A stretch of DNA of 64,000 bases, taken from positions 1,488,001-1,552,000 of the forward strand of contig NZ_JAWLJU010000002.1 of the NCBI RefSeq assembly GCF_037120705.1, given 5' to 3'. How positions within the stretch are numbered: the first letter of the stretch is position 1; each line of letters begins with the position of its first letter. Under the pieces are notes generated by a model. The model had not been told where the DNA came from. It made no database searches and saw nothing but the letters and a program-made list of their open reading frames with translations. Positions 26,874 to 37,586 of this stretch are shown piece after piece. Origin of the DNA: Pseudoalteromonas sp. UG3-2 (GTDB lineage Bacteria > Pseudomonadota > Gammaproteobacteria > Enterobacterales > Alteromonadaceae). Both the position numbers and the translations under genes were made by a program.

Positions 26874-27676
26874 CAGATAAAGTACATTTAGGACACAGAG
26901 CGCGTAAACGCTTTGGTCAAAACTTTCTTCACGACAACAACATTATCGACAAGATTGTCACCGCAATAGACCCTAAACCGGAAGATAATCTGGTTGAGAT
27001 TGGGCCAGGCTTAGGTGCAATCACCGAGCCGGTCTGTGACCTTAGCGGTCAGCTAACGGTTGTGGAGCTGGATAAAGATCTTGCTGAGCGCTTGATCCAC
27101 CACCCGTTTTTGGGACCTAAGCTAACGGTACACCAAGGCGATGCCATGAAGTTTGATTTTGCATCGTTACTGAAAGACGGTGGTAAACTGAAGATTTTCG
27201 GTAACTTGCCTTACAATGTCTCCACTCCCTTGCTGTTCCACTTGTTCGAGTTTGCTGATGACGTAGAACACATGCACTTTATGTTGCAAAAAGAAGTGGT
27301 TAATCGCATGGTTGCCGGCCCAGGTAGTAAAGCCTTTGGTCGCTTGAGCGTGATGACGCAATATTATTGTCATGCCATTCCTGTGATTGAAGTGCCGCCT
27401 AGCTGCTTTAAACCTGCGCCGAAAGTGGACTCCGCAGTGGTACGCTTAGTGCCAAAGTCGCCGGAGCAACGCACAGCAAAAAGCACAAAAATTCTTAACA
27501 CGGTGTGTTTAGAGGCGTTTAATCAGCGCCGTAAAACGTTGCGCAACAGCTTGTCTAACCTATTAACCGAAGAACAGCTTCGCGATTTAGGCATAGACCC
27601 CACACTGCGCGCAGAAAACCTGTCTCTTAATCAATTTATCAACATCGCCAATTGGATTTATGACAACGCAAACTAA
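26870..27676 (+). CDS. rsmA: 16S rRNA dimethyladenosine transferase RsmA (KsgA)
   Basis: A 268-residue SAM-dependent enzyme that dimethylates A1518 and A1519 of 16S rRNA. Motif [14 protein letters not shown] binds SAM, and the NLPYN motif (in [14 protein letters not shown]) is the catalytic motif IV. The C-terminal helical domain (about 200-268) includes [12 protein letters not shown]. Length equals E. coli RsmA (273 aa) closely. Confidence 0.95.
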   Translation: MTDKVHLGHRARKRFGQNFLHDNNIIDKIVTAIDPKPEDNLVEIGPGLGAITEPVCDLSGQLTVVELDKDLAERLIHHPFLGPKLTVHQGDAMKFDFASLLKDGGKLKIFGNLPYNVSTPLLFHLFEFADDVEHMHFMLQKEVVNRMVAGPGSKAFGRLSVMTQYYCHAIPVIEVPPSCFKPAPKVDSAVVRLVPKSPEQRTAKSTKILNTVCLEAFNQRRKTLRNSLSNLLTEEQLRDLGIDPTLRAENLSLNQFINIANWIYDNAN

Positions 27677-28049
27677 TATGGGCTCTCCTATCAAAGTATC
27701 GGTAGAAACCTTTTATGTTGAAGCGCAATCACAGCCAGAGAAAGACAAGTATGTGTTTGCCTACACCATCACCATTAAAAACCACAGCCTGTGTAATGCT
27801 AAGTTACACAGCCGCTACTGGCTAATCACCGATGCCAACGGCAAAGAAACTGAGGTGGAAGGTGAAGGCGTGGTGGGCGAGCAACCTACCATTCGCCCTG
27901 GAGAGAGTTACAAGTACACCAGTGGCGCTGTGTTAGACACGCCTGTGGGCACCATGGAAGGCTACTACTTGATGCGTAATGAATTTGGTAACGAGTTCAA
28001 GGCGCCGATTGATGTCTTCAGGCTTTCTTGCCCTAACATCCTGCATTAA
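27660..28049 (+). CDS. apaG: ApaG (CorD) protein
   Basis: A 129-residue fibronectin type III-like protein. The sequence [37 protein letters not shown] and [11 protein letters not shown] is diagnostic. ApaG proteins bind divalent metals and pyrophosphate-containing nucleotides; the physiological role is unsettled. From the ATG at 27660 it overlaps rsmA by 17 bases; a second ATG at 27678 gives 123 residues, closer to E. coli ApaG (125 aa), and may be the real start. Confidence 0.92.
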   Translation: MTTQTNMGSPIKVSVETFYVEAQSQPEKDKYVFAYTITIKNHSLCNAKLHSRYWLITDANGKETEVEGEGVVGEQPTIRPGESYKYTSGAVLDTPVGTMEGYYLMRNEFGNEFKAPIDVFRLSCPNILH

Positions 28050-28113
28050 AACACCTTAATAAATGGTGAGAGAGCCCAGAGGGCTCCCCCACCAAAATAG
28101 CACAAGGCGAGTC

Positions 28114-28911
28114 ATGGCAAAGTATGCAATAGGCGATATTCAAGGCTGTTTTAGCCAATTAGTGACATTGCTCGATCAGGTGGATTTTAACCCCAGCCAA
28201 GATCACTTATATTGTGTTGGCGATATCATTGCCAGAGGGCCAGACTCACTGGCTTGCTTAGAGTTTTTGCATAATAACGCGGGCGCTGTAAGTATTACCT
28301 TAGGCAACCACGATTTGCACTTTTTAGCCTGCCTAGCGTTAAATAAATCACCCAACCCAAAAGATAAGCTAGCGCCGTTATTTGCCAGCCCTAAGTGCCA
28401 TACCTATGCCGAGTTCCTGCGCGCTCAACCACTGGCAATTTGGCTACAAAAGCAGCAAACCTTTATTTCTCATGCCGGGCTGCACCCACACTGGAGCATT
28501 GAACAAGCCTGCGAGTACGCCAAATTTGCCGAATCGATGTATCAAGGTTCTGACGCCAAAGACTTTTATCGCCATATGTATGGTGATCACCCCACTAAGG
28601 CGCTTACTCAGCTAGAGGATAAAGATAAGTTTAAAGCCATAGTTAATACCTTTACGCGCATGCGTTTTCTCACTCCTGAGGGAGCTCTCGAGCTTAATAA
28701 CAAGTCGGGGTTAGATAAAGCTGGAGGCCTAGTGCCTTGGTTTGAGCTTTGCCAACTGCCACCCCAGATGCGGGTGTTGTTTGGTCACTGGGCTGCATTA
28801 GAAGGCAAAACCAATAAACCCAACATCATCGCCTTAGACACCGGCTGTGTTTGGGGCGGGGAAATGACGTTAATGAACATCAAAACCGGCGTGTTTTATC
28901 AACAACGTTAA
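28114..28911 (+). CDS. apaH: diadenosine tetraphosphatase ApaH
   Basis: A 265-residue symmetrical Ap4A hydrolase that converts diadenosine tetraphosphate into two ADP. The PPP-type metal motifs are present: GDIQGC, GDIIARGPDS, and GNHDLHF, plus ISHAG. AAGGCGAG precedes the ATG at 28114, which matches family N-termini (MAKYAIGDIQGC); the longer frame from 28063 has no support. Last gene of the lptD operon. Confidence 0.93.
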   Translation: MAKYAIGDIQGCFSQLVTLLDQVDFNPSQDHLYCVGDIIARGPDSLACLEFLHNNAGAVSITLGNHDLHFLACLALNKSPNPKDKLAPLFASPKCHTYAEFLRAQPLAIWLQKQQTFISHAGLHPHWSIEQACEYAKFAESMYQGSDAKDFYRHMYGDHPTKALTQLEDKDKFKAIVNTFTRMRFLTPEGALELNNKSGLDKAGGLVPWFELCQLPPQMRVLFGHWAALEGKTNKPNIIALDTGCVWGGEMTLMNIKTGVFYQQR

Positions 28912-29059
28912 GCGTAATTCTATGCCGAAGCATAACTTTTGAATTTTTAAAAAGTTAAGGCACATATTTTCGATAACCAAGACTTTCCCCTTTCTGGACG
29001 TTAATTTTTGTATTACAGCCTTTTTTACTGAAATTTTTAGTCACATCTGCTATAAATAC

Positions 29060-29086
29060 TTAACTTATCAGCAATAAAACCGATAA
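29060..29086 (+). promoter_or_regulatory. sigma-28 (FliA)-like promoter of the chemoreceptor gene
   Basis: TTAACTTA (29060-29067), exactly 11 bases, then ACCGATAA (29079-29086). The sigma-28 consensus is TAAAGTTT-N11-GCCGATAA, so the -10 matches seven of eight and the -35 five of eight. Placement 37 bases before the receptor ATG fits; chemoreceptor genes are classic members of the FliA regulon. Confidence 0.6.
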
Positions 29087-29122
29087 GTACTCATATCGCT
29101 TTGTAAATTTTGTAGGAAAGCC

Positions 29123-31138
29123 ATGAACTTGACTGTTAGCCAACGAATTTGGGGTGGTTTTATCACCATCACCCTGTTGCTTCTTCTTATCGGGGGCAAT
29201 TCTCTATTAAGAATTGCTAACATTGACAACTCTACTCAACAAGTAAATAACCTTTCACTCCCTGCACTGGCAAAAAGCTCCGAGCTTAAGGTTGAGTTTA
29301 CGGTAATGAGTAAAATGGCTCAGGGTAGTTTTTATGCCCGCACTGAAGACGAGCTAGCGCAACTAAAGCAGCAGTTTGCTCAGCGCCAAAAAATATTCGA
29401 TAAAACCTACTCGCAATTACAAGATGTGGTTTCAAGTGATGAGCAGTTATCGGCCAGTAGCCGCCAAGTTGGCAATAGCTACACCGCCTTTGTGAAAGCC
29501 ATGAATAGCCTAGTGGCTGAAAAGTCCTCTGAGCTATCTCTTAAAAACCGTTTAAAAGATCAGCTGTTTGAGGTCGATATTGCCGCGGAAGATGCCACCA
29601 TGGTTACCGTCGATATCATCGATTTAGACGGCCTTGAAGCTGCCGATCAGCGAGCCTATCAAGCAGCCACTAAGATGGAAACCAACTTTACCTCCATCGT
29701 GGCCAGCGCCAACGATATGCTTACCATACAAGACTTGAACACCCTCGAGATTATTCGCAGCGAGCAACGCTTTGTGATTGAAGAAATCGAGGGCAACATC
29801 GAGCTTATGCGAGAACCTGTCAGTAATTTAGATGATGCCCTGCTGAGTGACCTAGAAGACTATTTTAGCACCTTAAAAGAGCAGATCATTGGCAGTAATA
29901 GTATTGGCGAAAACCAAAAACGCCTAATACAGGCTCAAGAGCAAACCCGTAAGCAATTAAATGACGCTGAGAAAACCACGCAAGCGGCACTTAAACAGCT
30001 AGATGAATTACTGGCTCAGGCTAGCGACGTTGCTTTTGACCTGCAAGAGGGCGTGAGAAACGACGTAGGCACGGCTAACCTGTGGACTTGGATTGGCATG
30101 ACAGTCGCCACTTTAATGGCAGTAGCTGTGGCTTACATTACCGTAAGTCGCATCACTACCCCGCTTTCTGAGGTCAACCGAGTGTTAAACATTGTGGCCA
30201 GTGGCGACATGACTCAACGTTTAGATGATTCAGCCAAAGATGAATTTGGTGAACTGTCGCGCAGCTGTAATACCCTGATCACTAGCCTACGAGAGCTTAT
30301 TACCGGTATTGTTTCACGCTCTACGCAATTGGCCGCGGCGTCTGAAGAGACTTCGACCATCACCACAGAGTCAAGCCAAGCGATTAAGAACCAGCAAGCC
30401 CAAGTTGAGCAAGCGGCGACAGCAACCACAGAAATGAGCAGTACCTCTCATGGTGTGAGTAATAGTGCGCACCAAGCGTTACAAGAAATCAAAAATGCTG
30501 ATAAAGAAGCGGAACGCGTTAAAGGCATTTCGCAAGAAAACAAACACACCATTGAGCAGCTTGCTCGCGAAGTAGAAGAAGCTTCAACGGTGATCAACAA
30601 GTTACACCAAGACAGCGCCTCTATTGGCGGTATTTTGGATGTTATCCGTGGTATTGCCGAGCAAACTAACTTACTGGCGCTTAACGCCGCTATTGAAGCC
30701 GCGCGTGCCGGTGAACAAGGCCGAGGCTTTGCAGTTGTGGCCGACGAAGTGCGTTCTTTGGCCAGCAAAACCCAAGAGTCGACGCAAGAAATTCAGTCGA
30801 TGATTGAGTCGCTGCAGTCGGGCGCCGAAGAAGCCGTATCAGCAATGTCAAAAGGCAAACAACAGGCTGAGTCTTGTGTTACCCAAAGTGACCTTGCTGA
30901 CGAAGCCCTAAATTCGATCACCACCGCCGTATCACAAGCACATGACGTCAGTGAAGAGATTGCCAGCGCCGCTAATGAGCAGCAACAAGTGGCACAAGAG
31001 ATCAGTGAGCGCTTAGAGTCTATCGTGACGATTGCCGAGCAAACCGCTGAAGGCTCAAGCCAAACTTCTATCTCGAGCTCTGAAGTGGCAAAACTTGCCG
31101 AAGAACTGCGGTTATCGGTGGATCAGTTCAAGGTATAA
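29123..31138 (+). CDS. methyl-accepting chemotaxis protein
   Basis: A 671-residue transmembrane chemoreceptor. TM1 is about residues 9-31, the periplasmic sensor of about 290 residues is helical (four-helix-bundle or helical bimodular type, with no PAS or Cache signature noticed), and TM2 is about 320-342 ([20 protein letters not shown]). HAMP runs 343-397 and the cytoplasmic signalling hairpin follows, with the invariant tip ([19 protein letters not shown], about 512-530). The tail ends in [10 protein letters not shown], with no CheR-tethering NWETF pentapeptide. Ligand unknown. Confidence 0.92.
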   Translation: MNLTVSQRIWGGFITITLLLLLIGGNSLLRIANIDNSTQQVNNLSLPALAKSSELKVEFTVMSKMAQGSFYARTEDELAQLKQQFAQRQKIFDKTYSQLQDVVSSDEQLSASSRQVGNSYTAFVKAMNSLVAEKSSELSLKNRLKDQLFEVDIAAEDATMVTVDIIDLDGLEAADQRAYQAATKMETNFTSIVASANDMLTIQDLNTLEIIRSEQRFVIEEIEGNIELMREPVSNLDDALLSDLEDYFSTLKEQIIGSNSIGENQKRLIQAQEQTRKQLNDAEKTTQAALKQLDELLAQASDVAFDLQEGVRNDVGTANLWTWIGMTVATLMAVAVAYITVSRITTPLSEVNRVLNIVASGDMTQRLDDSAKDEFGELSRSCNTLITSLRELITGIVSRSTQLAAASEETSTITTESSQAIKNQQAQVEQAATATTEMSSTSHGVSNSAHQALQEIKNADKEAERVKGISQENKHTIEQLAREVEEASTVINKLHQDSASIGGILDVIRGIAEQTNLLALNAAIEAARAGEQGRGFAVVADEVRSLASKTQESTQEIQSMIESLQSGAEEAVSAMSKGKQQAESCVTQSDLADEALNSITTAVSQAHDVSEEIASAANEQQQVAQEISERLESIVTIAEQTAEGSSQTSISSSEVAKLAEELRLSVDQFKV

Positions 31139-31155
31139 TGAATTAATCAAGCAAC

Positions 31156-31185
31156 AAAAAACCCATGCAGTGCATGGGTTTTTTA
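31156..31185. terminator. bidirectional terminator between the chemoreceptor gene and tkt
   Basis: AAAAAACCCATGCA pairs with TGCATGGGTTTTTT, flanked by A run and T run, so it can stop transcription from either side. It lies just after the chemoreceptor stop. Confidence 0.85.
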
Positions 31186-31198
31186 TTGCTCATTGATT

Positions 31199-31221
31199 CT
31201 GTCCAGCGCTAAACTGGACAG
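31199..31221 (-). terminator. hairpin after tkt
   Basis: A perfect 8-bp stem (31199-31206 with 31214-31221) with a seven-base loop lies 13 bases past the tkt stop codon. No T run follows directly, so it may only stabilise the 3' end; the terminator at 31156 follows. Confidence 0.5.
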
Positions 31222-31233
31222 ATACCATTGGCA

Positions 31234-33225
31234 TTAGAACAAGGCATTGGCCTTTTCTACTACGTTGTCTACGGTAAAGCCAAATAGCTTGAACAGCTCG
31301 CCTGCTGGTGCTGACTCACCAAAGGTAGTCATGCCAACAATTGCGCCATTTAGGCCAACGTACTTGTACCAGAAGTCAGCAATGCCCGCTTCAATGGCAA
31401 CACGACGTGTTACCGCGCTTGGCAGTACGCTTTCTTTGTACTCAGCAGATTGCGCATCGAAGACGTCAGTCGATGGCATAGACACAACACGTACCTTTTT
31501 ACCGCTAGCACGAAGTTGCTCGGCTGATTCCACAGCAAGCTGTACTTCTGAACCTGTTGCAATCAAGATGATTTCTGGCTCGCCATCGCAAGACAGTACG
31601 TAGCCACCTTTCTTAATCGCTGCTACCTGCTCAGCACTGCGCGGCTGTTGCTCTAGGCCTTGACGCGTAAATACCAACGCACTTGGACCGTCTGCCCGCT
31701 CAACCGCTTGCTGCCATGCTACCGCTGATTCAACTTGGTCACATGGACGCCAGCTGGTGAGGTTTGGTGTGGTGCGAAGGTTGGCCATTTGCTCTACTGG
31801 TTGGTGAGTTGGACCATCTTCACCTAGGCCAATTGAGTCGTGAGTATAAACAAAAATACTTCTTTGCTTCATCAGTGCCGCCATGCGCACCGCATTACGA
31901 GCGTACTCCATAAACATTAGGAAAGTAGCACCGTAAGGAATAAAGCCTTTATGCAGGGCAATACCATTCATGATGGCCGACATACCAAACTCACGCACCC
32001 CATAGAAAATGTAGTTGCCTGAAGCATCTTCTGCAGTAACGCCTTTTGACTGATCCCAAAGAGTTAAGTTAGAACCTGCGAGGTCAGCAGAGCCACCCAT
32101 AAACTCAGGTAAAATTGGGCCATACGCGTTTAGGGCATTTTGTGATGCTTTACGCGTCGCTGGGTTGGCAGGGTTTGCTTGTAGCTCGGCAATATACTGC
32201 TCTGTCTTTTGTGACCAATCAGCCGGTAGCTCGCCTTTCATGCGGCGCTCAAACTCGGCAGCTAGCTCAGGATAATGCGCTTGGTATTCAGTGAACTTAA
32301 TCAGCCACTCGCTTTGCTGGTTTTGACCACGTGATGTTGCATCCCACTTAGCATATACATCTTCTGGTACTTCAAATGCGCCATGTTTCCAACCTAGGAA
32401 TTCACGTGCTGCTTTGATTTCATCATCACCTAGCGGTGCACCGTGGCAGTCGTGGCTGCCTGATTTATTTGGTGAGCCATAACCAATGACGGTTTTACAA
32501 CAAATAAGCGTCGGCTTATCCGATTCAGCTTGTGCCGCCTCAATGGCCGCTTTAATGGCGTCGCTATCGTGGCCATCCACGTCAGCAATAACATGCCAGC
32601 CATAAGACTCAAAACGTTTTGGCGTATCGTCGCTGAACCAGCCCTCAACTTCACCGTCGATTGAGATGCCATTGTCATCCCAAAATGCGATTAACTTACC
32701 TAAGCCCAATGTGCCTGCCAGTGAACAAGCTTCATGGGAAATACCTTCCATTAAACAGCCGTCGCCTAAGAAGGTGTAGGTATAGTGGTTTACAATGTCA
32801 TACTCGTCGCGGTTGAACTGCGCTGCTAGTGCTTTTTCGGCAATCGCCATGCCCACTGCATTGGTGATCCCTTGGCCTAATGGACCCGTAGTGGTTTCAA
32901 TACCAGGGGCGTAACCATACTCTGGGTGACCTGGGGTTTTTGAATGCAACTGACGGAAGTTTTTCAAATCGTCGATTGATAAATCATAACCAGATAAATG
33001 CAGTAGTGAATAAATCAGCATTGAACCGTGGCCGTTTGACAGCACAAAACGATCGCGGTCAAACCACTCTGGGTTGTTAGGGTTATGTTTTAAAAAGTCG
33101 CGCCAAAGTACCTCCGCGATGTCAGCCATGCCCATAGGGGCTCCAGGGTGACCAGACTTGGCCTGTTGTACTGCGTCCATGGAAAGAACGCGAATTGCAT
33201 TAGCAAGTTCTTTGCGAGATGGCAT
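31234..33225 (-). CDS. tkt: transketolase
   Basis: A 663-residue thiamine-diphosphate enzyme of the pentose-phosphate pathway that moves two-carbon units between sugar phosphates. The N-terminal part has [10 protein letters not shown] and the ThDP/Mg motif [13 protein letters not shown]. The middle domain holds [15 protein letters not shown], and the C-terminal domain follows. Length is the same as E. coli TktA (663 aa). AGGAG precedes the ATG. Convergent with the chemoreceptor gene and divergent from metK. Confidence 0.95.
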   Translation of the reverse strand: MPSRKELANAIRVLSMDAVQQAKSGHPGAPMGMADIAEVLWRDFLKHNPNNPEWFDRDRFVLSNGHGSMLIYSLLHLSGYDLSIDDLKNFRQLHSKTPGHPEYGYAPGIETTTGPLGQGITNAVGMAIAEKALAAQFNRDEYDIVNHYTYTFLGDGCLMEGISHEACSLAGTLGLGKLIAFWDDNGISIDGEVEGWFSDDTPKRFESYGWHVIADVDGHDSDAIKAAIEAAQAESDKPTLICCKTVIGYGSPNKSGSHDCHGAPLGDDEIKAAREFLGWKHGAFEVPEDVYAKWDATSRGQNQQSEWLIKFTEYQAHYPELAAEFERRMKGELPADWSQKTEQYIAELQANPANPATRKASQNALNAYGPILPEFMGGSADLAGSNLTLWDQSKGVTAEDASGNYIFYGVREFGMSAIMNGIALHKGFIPYGATFLMFMEYARNAVRMAALMKQRSIFVYTHDSIGLGEDGPTHQPVEQMANLRTTPNLTSWRPCDQVESAVAWQQAVERADGPSALVFTRQGLEQQPRSAEQVAAIKKGGYVLSCDGEPEIILIATGSEVQLAVESAEQLRASGKKVRVVSMPSTDVFDAQSAEYKESVLPSAVTRRVAIEAGIADFWYKYVGLNGAIVGMTTFGESAPAGELFKLFGFTVDNVVEKANALF

Positions 33226-33270
33226 GAATTCTCCTACCTTTATATGTGTTTCGCGGGATGTAATACCTAA

Positions 33271-33383
33271 ATACCCTCGACAGGCTTATGGCCAAGCACT
33301 TCATTAGCGGACCGCTAAGCGTATTGATGTCGCTTGCTCGCGGGCTTCCTAAACAGTGAAGTGGTTTGAGGGCACTTGGGTAT
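33271..33383. repeat. nested inverted-repeat element between tkt and metK
   Basis: ATACCC (33271-33276) pairs with GGGTAT (33378-33383), ACTTCA (33298-33303) with TGAAGT (33357-33362), and TAGCGG/CCGCTA (33305-33317) forms a tight palindrome inside. The whole can fold as a long imperfect hairpin with branches. It lies 45 bases upstream of tkt, in its probable promoter or leader region. No second copy is present in the window. Confidence 0.45.
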
Positions 33384-33488
33384 ATCAGCCCATTCTTACT
33401 TATTTGTATGGCGATGTGCAACGGCAAAAGTCATAAAAATGGCCAAAATTCGACTTTTTGCACCGACAAAAAAAGATTAAACCATTTT

Positions 33489-33504
33489 GGACGTCTAGGC
33501 GTAA
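33489..33504 (+). promoter_or_regulatory. MetJ operator (two tandem met boxes) upstream of metK
   Basis: GGACGTCT (33489-33496) matches the met box AGACGTCT at seven of eight positions, and the adjacent AGGCGTAA (33497-33504) at five of eight. MetJ binds tandem 8-bp boxes with S-adenosylmethionine as co-repressor. A promoter-like TGGTCA-18-TACAAT (33511-33540) lies immediately downstream, 67 bases before the metK ATG. Confidence 0.65.
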
Positions 33505-33606
33505 AATAGCTGGTCAACAATATGGTTTATTGGTTACAATACGCCCCTTAATTTTTAGCGCTGTTCCTGATGTCTGTGAAGCGCAATATTTGTGAGCATA
33601 AATACA

Positions 33607-34758
33607 ATGGCAAAACATTTATTTACTTCTGAATCTGTTTCTGAGGGTCACCCGGATAAGATTGCCGATCAGATCTCTGATGCGGTACTCGATGCCATCC
33701 TTGAGCAAGATCCAAAAGCACGTGTTGCGTGTGAAACGTACGTAAAAACCGGCATGGTCATGGTAGGTGGCGAAGTCACCACCAGTGCTTGGGTTGATAT
33801 CGAGGAACTTACTCGTAAAACCGTGCGCGAAATCGGCTACACCCACTCAGATATGGGCTTTGATGCCGATTCATGTGCAATTTTAAATACCATTGGTAAA
33901 CAATCACCGGATATCAACCAAGGTGTTGATCGCGCTCGCCCAGAAGAGCAAGGCGCTGGTGACCAAGGCTTGATGTTCGGTTACGCCTGTAATGAAACCG
34001 ATGTACTTATGCCGGCCCCAATCACCTATTCACACCGCTTAGTTCAGCGTCAAGCACAAGTACGTAAAGACGGTACTTTACCTTGGCTTCGTCCTGACGC
34101 TAAGTCGCAGGTCACTTTTGCTTATGAAAATGGCAAAGCAGTAGGAATTGATGCCGTTGTGCTTTCAACGCAACATTGTGATTCAGTGTCACAAGACGAC
34201 TTAGTGGAAGCGGTAATGGAAACCATTATCAAGCCTACCCTACCGGCAGAGCTTATCACCGACGCCACTAAATTCTTTATCAACCCAACGGGTCGCTTCG
34301 TAATTGGTGGTCCTATGGGTGACTGTGGTCTAACTGGCCGTAAAATCATCGTTGATACCTACGGTGGTATGGCACGTCACGGTGGTGGTGCTTTCTCTGG
34401 TAAAGATCCATCAAAAGTTGACCGCTCAGCAGCATACGCAGCACGTTACGTAGCGAAAAACATCGTTGCGGCTGGGTTGGCGGATAAATGTGAGCTGCAG
34501 GTGTCTTACGCGATTGGCGTGGCTGAGCCAACTTCAATTAGCATTGAAACCTTTGGTACTGGTAAACTGGAAGAAGATCGCCTCATTGCCTTAGTACGTG
34601 AGCACTTCGACCTGCGTCCATACGGCCTGCTAAGTATGCTGAACTTAGAACGTCCAATTTACAAGCCAACGGCGGCATACGGTCACTTTGGTCGTGATGA
34701 GTTTCCGTGGGAAGCAACAGACAAAGCCGACGCTCTGCGCCAAGCTGCGGGACTGTAA
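33607..34758 (+). CDS. metK: S-adenosylmethionine synthetase
   Basis: A 383-residue enzyme that makes S-adenosylmethionine from methionine and ATP. The start [18 protein letters not shown] is the family start; a GTG five codons upstream is less likely. Motifs [24 protein letters not shown] (the hexapeptide GAGDQG) and [16 protein letters not shown] (the P-loop-like GGGAFSGKD) are intact. Length matches E. coli MetK (384 aa). Probably repressed by MetJ, and followed by a strong terminator. Confidence 0.96.
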   Translation: MAKHLFTSESVSEGHPDKIADQISDAVLDAILEQDPKARVACETYVKTGMVMVGGEVTTSAWVDIEELTRKTVREIGYTHSDMGFDADSCAILNTIGKQSPDINQGVDRARPEEQGAGDQGLMFGYACNETDVLMPAPITYSHRLVQRQAQVRKDGTLPWLRPDAKSQVTFAYENGKAVGIDAVVLSTQHCDSVSQDDLVEAVMETIIKPTLPAELITDATKFFINPTGRFVIGGPMGDCGLTGRKIIVDTYGGMARHGGGAFSGKDPSKVDRSAAYAARYVAKNIVAAGLADKCELQVSYAIGVAEPTSISIETFGTGKLEEDRLIALVREHFDLRPYGLLSMLNLERPIYKPTAAYGHFGRDEFPWEATDKADALRQAAGL

Positions 34759-34777
34759 CCCAGCAGCGAATGAGTTT

Positions 34778-34802
34778 AAAAGGCGCCTATGGCGCCTTTT
34801 TT
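34778..34802. terminator. terminator between metK and the HDOD gene
   Basis: AAAAGGCGCC (34778-34787) pairs perfectly with GGCGCCTTTT (34791-34800) around a TAT loop, with more T residues after. It can act in both directions, serving the convergent HDOD gene too. Confidence 0.88.
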
Positions 34803-34805
34803 GTT

Positions 34806-35651
34806 TCAGTTGATAAAAAGATCATTAATGTCGTCTTTTAAATCTTGATACTCGTCCTCACTGAGGTTGAGCTCCACCATTACTCTGTCTCGAAATACAT
34901 GCCAATCAGCACAACTACGAAAGTGTTTAGCTTCAAAGCAGAGGTTTTCAGCTAATTTCAACGCCGCAAAGGTTTGCCAATACTCCACCCCATGTGACTC
35001 GTCTAAATAGCTGACATCATGGTGACGTAAAATCATCTGGCAGGTTTCTTTTGGTAGGTTCCAAGAGCTGGCTAAAAAGTATCCCACCACAGTATGGGGA
35101 GCTGGATAACGCTGCTCTTCGTAATACACTAAGGTTTGTTCGGGGCGCTCAATAGAGCAAGTGAACACTTCGTTGTAGTCTGGGTATTTTACCGCCATGG
35201 CGGGTATGCCAGCATCGTGAAACAATCCCAACATCTGCAGGTTTTCAGCAGGCACGTCCGACTTTAAATAGCGCGCTATCACCATAGCAGCTTGTGAAAT
35301 GTCAGCGGCGTTATCCCAAAATTGCTGCAACGAAATACAGCATTTCGACTGATCAAAGGCATTTTTCAGTAAATACCCCGTCACCAACTGGGTAATACAA
35401 GTCACCCCCAAGAACATCACAGCCTGCTTGATATCGGTGATGGTTCGGGCTAAGCCATAGGCGGGAGAGTTAATCACCTTTAATACCGCGGCTGACGCCC
35501 CAACATCCGCAGCAACAATATCAGCCACGGCAATCAGCTCAGGTTCGGGTTTTGCCAGTTCATTTTGCAGTGCTTGTAAGGTTTCTGGCTTTGCAGGTAG
35601 GTTAAAGCCACCACGCAGGTCGCTAAGCACTTTTTCATCTATATCTATCAT
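34806..35651 (-). CDS. HDOD domain signalling protein
   Basis: A 281-residue protein with an HDOD domain (about 10-215), related to HD phosphohydrolases but usually lacking catalytic metal ligands. Visible family parts are FNLPAKPETLQALQNEL, VGASAAVLKVINSPAYGLARTITDIKQAVMFLG and the HD-like GLFHDAGIP. HDOD proteins act as non-catalytic hubs in stress, c-di-GMP and motility signalling; the partner here is unknown. GAGG lies before the ATG. Confidence 0.85.
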   Translation of the reverse strand: MIDIDEKVLSDLRGGFNLPAKPETLQALQNELAKPEPELIAVADIVAADVGASAAVLKVINSPAYGLARTITDIKQAVMFLGVTCITQLVTGYLLKNAFDQSKCCISLQQFWDNAADISQAAMVIARYLKSDVPAENLQMLGLFHDAGIPAMAVKYPDYNEVFTCSIERPEQTLVYYEEQRYPAPHTVVGYFLASSWNLPKETCQMILRHHDVSYLDESHGVEYWQTFAALKLAENLCFEAKHFRSCADWHVFRDRVMVELNLSEDEYQDLKDDINDLFIN

Positions 35652-35769
35652 TGGAGTACCTCAAGATGGATATAAAAAAGTGTAGCCCAGCAAAAAATAA
35701 ATGTGAGAAATTAAATTAGTTTTTTGATGACATAAGCAGTGGCGTAAGCCACTGCTATAGAGTGTGTCT

Positions 35770-37290
35770 TTATGCCCAGTAAGGTTCGCTGTTCATCGAC
35801 GATTGTCGGCTTTGCTCCATGGCACTGATGAGAAACTCGGATTTTTGCCGTAGCCATGATTGCACTTCTTGCAATGCCTCAGAGTTTTGGCTTTGGCATA
35901 GTTGGTGTAGGTACGCCAAGGTTTCTAACTCGTAAATACCATAGACAATATCAATCCATGGGGTGCGGAACGCTTTACGCGCCTCTTTATCGTACAGCTT
36001 ACCTAAGCAGTTACCGCTTAACAGGGTGTTTTCCAGTTTCACCCGAACTTGCAAATAATCCTGCTGTGTTAGGGTGCTGTTTTCCGGTAACAAGGCTTTT
36101 AAATCATGCCAATCTTTATCAAACAGCTTAGCAGCAATGTCTTTTACCGAGGCTTCTGCCGCCGTCATGGCTTTTTGATCCCAGTTCTTACGCCATGCTT
36201 TATCTACTAACCAACGTGTCAGTGACAAAATTAAGCGGTTATAGCGGGTGCAGTGAAATAAGTCTTCAATGTCGGTGGCGGTGGGTTGCACGTCTTTTAA
36301 GTCATTAATGACTTGCGCCAACTCTGGGAATTGATTGAGCTTTTTATAGTAAGCATGACGCTTAGAGGTGTAAGTTTTAAGGTGGATGGCGTTTTCAACC
36401 CACGCAAGTTCTGACAATAGCCACTTCAATTCATTGCGAATGTGTTCGGTGGAGCTCTTGTCTACAATGTCGTCGAATAACCAAAATGCATGGCGGATCA
36501 AGGCAATGCCGTCAATCACGCGCTTCAATGTGCGTAAACTTGCTTTGTTAAAGTAACATTGCTCATGCTTTTGCACGAACTGAATGCCATAGCTCACTGC
36601 TGCAATTAAGGCCTGCTCTTGCGTGACGTTTTGCTCCAGTGGCACAAAACCAATAAAGCGATCGGACTTTAATGGTTTGTCGTCGGCGATGCGATAGCCT
36701 CTGGCCGCCTTAGAATAAAGCCCTAAGCGCATACCAGCTTGTTTAATGAGATGATCGGCCAGTAAAAATAAATCTTCTCGGCTGCCTTCAACCAACTCGA
36801 TTTCCATTTCGTTAATGGCTTCAACTTGGCCATTGGCAGCAATTTCACCCTTGTCTAACACCACTTCAATCTGGCTTCCTGAATCGGTTTCAATTAACCA
36901 GGTGCGGCGAATAAAGTTGGTGCTAAAAATCGGGTAAATGTTGTCGGCTATGGACTCCAACTGCATACCATGGGGCCAAATATTGGCATCAAAAGCATGG
37001 AGATCAGGACGGCCTGACTGAATAGGTAAGTTGTACTCGGGGCGCTGATGGAGCCCACCAACGACCTCCCCTGCCAGTTTTATAGTTTGTTCACAGTCAT
37101 CATTACAACAACGCGTTCTTAACCCTATGTCTAACGCTCGTAACTCACGATTTGGGGTATCGAAATACGCATTGGTAAGGTTTTTCGCAGGCTTGTTGGT
37201 GACCGTTTTTGCAAACTGGGTAATTAGTGCAGGGATCCGCGGAACTTCATTATCTGAAACCAAGAATTTCAGTTCTATTTCAGTATCCAT
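35770..37290 (-). CDS. CYTH-CHAD protein, YgiF-like inorganic triphosphatase
   Basis: A 506-residue two-domain protein. The N-terminal CYTH domain (about 1-205) carries the ExExK signature (EIELK) at residues 4-8 and other acidic/basic tunnel residues; E. coli YgiF with this domain hydrolyses inorganic triphosphate. The C-terminal CHAD domain (about 220-490), helical with conserved His and basic residues (RVIDGIALIRHAFW, TRYNRLILSLTRW), binds polyphosphate. Longer than E. coli YgiF (433 aa). Divergent from the YgiM gene, a neighbour pair also found in E. coli. Confidence 0.85.
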   Translation of the reverse strand: MDTEIELKFLVSDNEVPRIPALITQFAKTVTNKPAKNLTNAYFDTPNRELRALDIGLRTRCCNDDCEQTIKLAGEVVGGLHQRPEYNLPIQSGRPDLHAFDANIWPHGMQLESIADNIYPIFSTNFIRRTWLIETDSGSQIEVVLDKGEIAANGQVEAINEMEIELVEGSREDLFLLADHLIKQAGMRLGLYSKAARGYRIADDKPLKSDRFIGFVPLEQNVTQEQALIAAVSYGIQFVQKHEQCYFNKASLRTLKRVIDGIALIRHAFWLFDDIVDKSSTEHIRNELKWLLSELAWVENAIHLKTYTSKRHAYYKKLNQFPELAQVINDLKDVQPTATDIEDLFHCTRYNRLILSLTRWLVDKAWRKNWDQKAMTAAEASVKDIAAKLFDKDWHDLKALLPENSTLTQQDYLQVRVKLENTLLSGNCLGKLYDKEARKAFRTPWIDIVYGIYELETLAYLHQLCQSQNSEALQEVQSWLRQKSEFLISAMEQSRQSSMNSEPYWA

Positions 37291-37517
37291 TAGGGCTTTG
37301 TTTTACCTATTTGTCTAAGGGAGGATCAAAATATACAAAGGTGACGGGCTTTGCAATCTTTTTATCCGATAGAAATGACCATTAATATGAGTCAAATCAA
37401 TAAGCATGGCAGCCCTATTGTCACTTTGATTCTAATAGGGCGTTGGCACTTAGCTTAAAAGCACAATAAAATTATTCAGTTACCTGCTGTTGCGATGGCC
37501 ATAAAGGCAACTAGCTC

Positions 37518-37546
37518 TTGCTATTAAGCGGCGAAATCCCTACTAT
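37518..37546 (+). promoter_or_regulatory. sigma-70 promoter of the ygiM-like gene
   Basis: TTGCTA (37518-37523), 17 bases, TACTAT (37541-37546). The predicted transcript starts about 34 bases before the ATG at 37587. Upstream, an 8-bp inverted repeat (37412-37419 with 37434-37441) lies in the shared region with the divergent YgiF gene and could be an operator. Confidence 0.55.
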
Positions 37547-37586
37547 TTTGTTAACTTTACGTCCGAAAAGAATAAAAGGCCAACGC

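Noticed and set aside
33505..33606. SAM riboswitch in the metK leader
   Set aside because: The leader is too short and lacks the expected multi-stem consensus; MetJ boxes explain control better.
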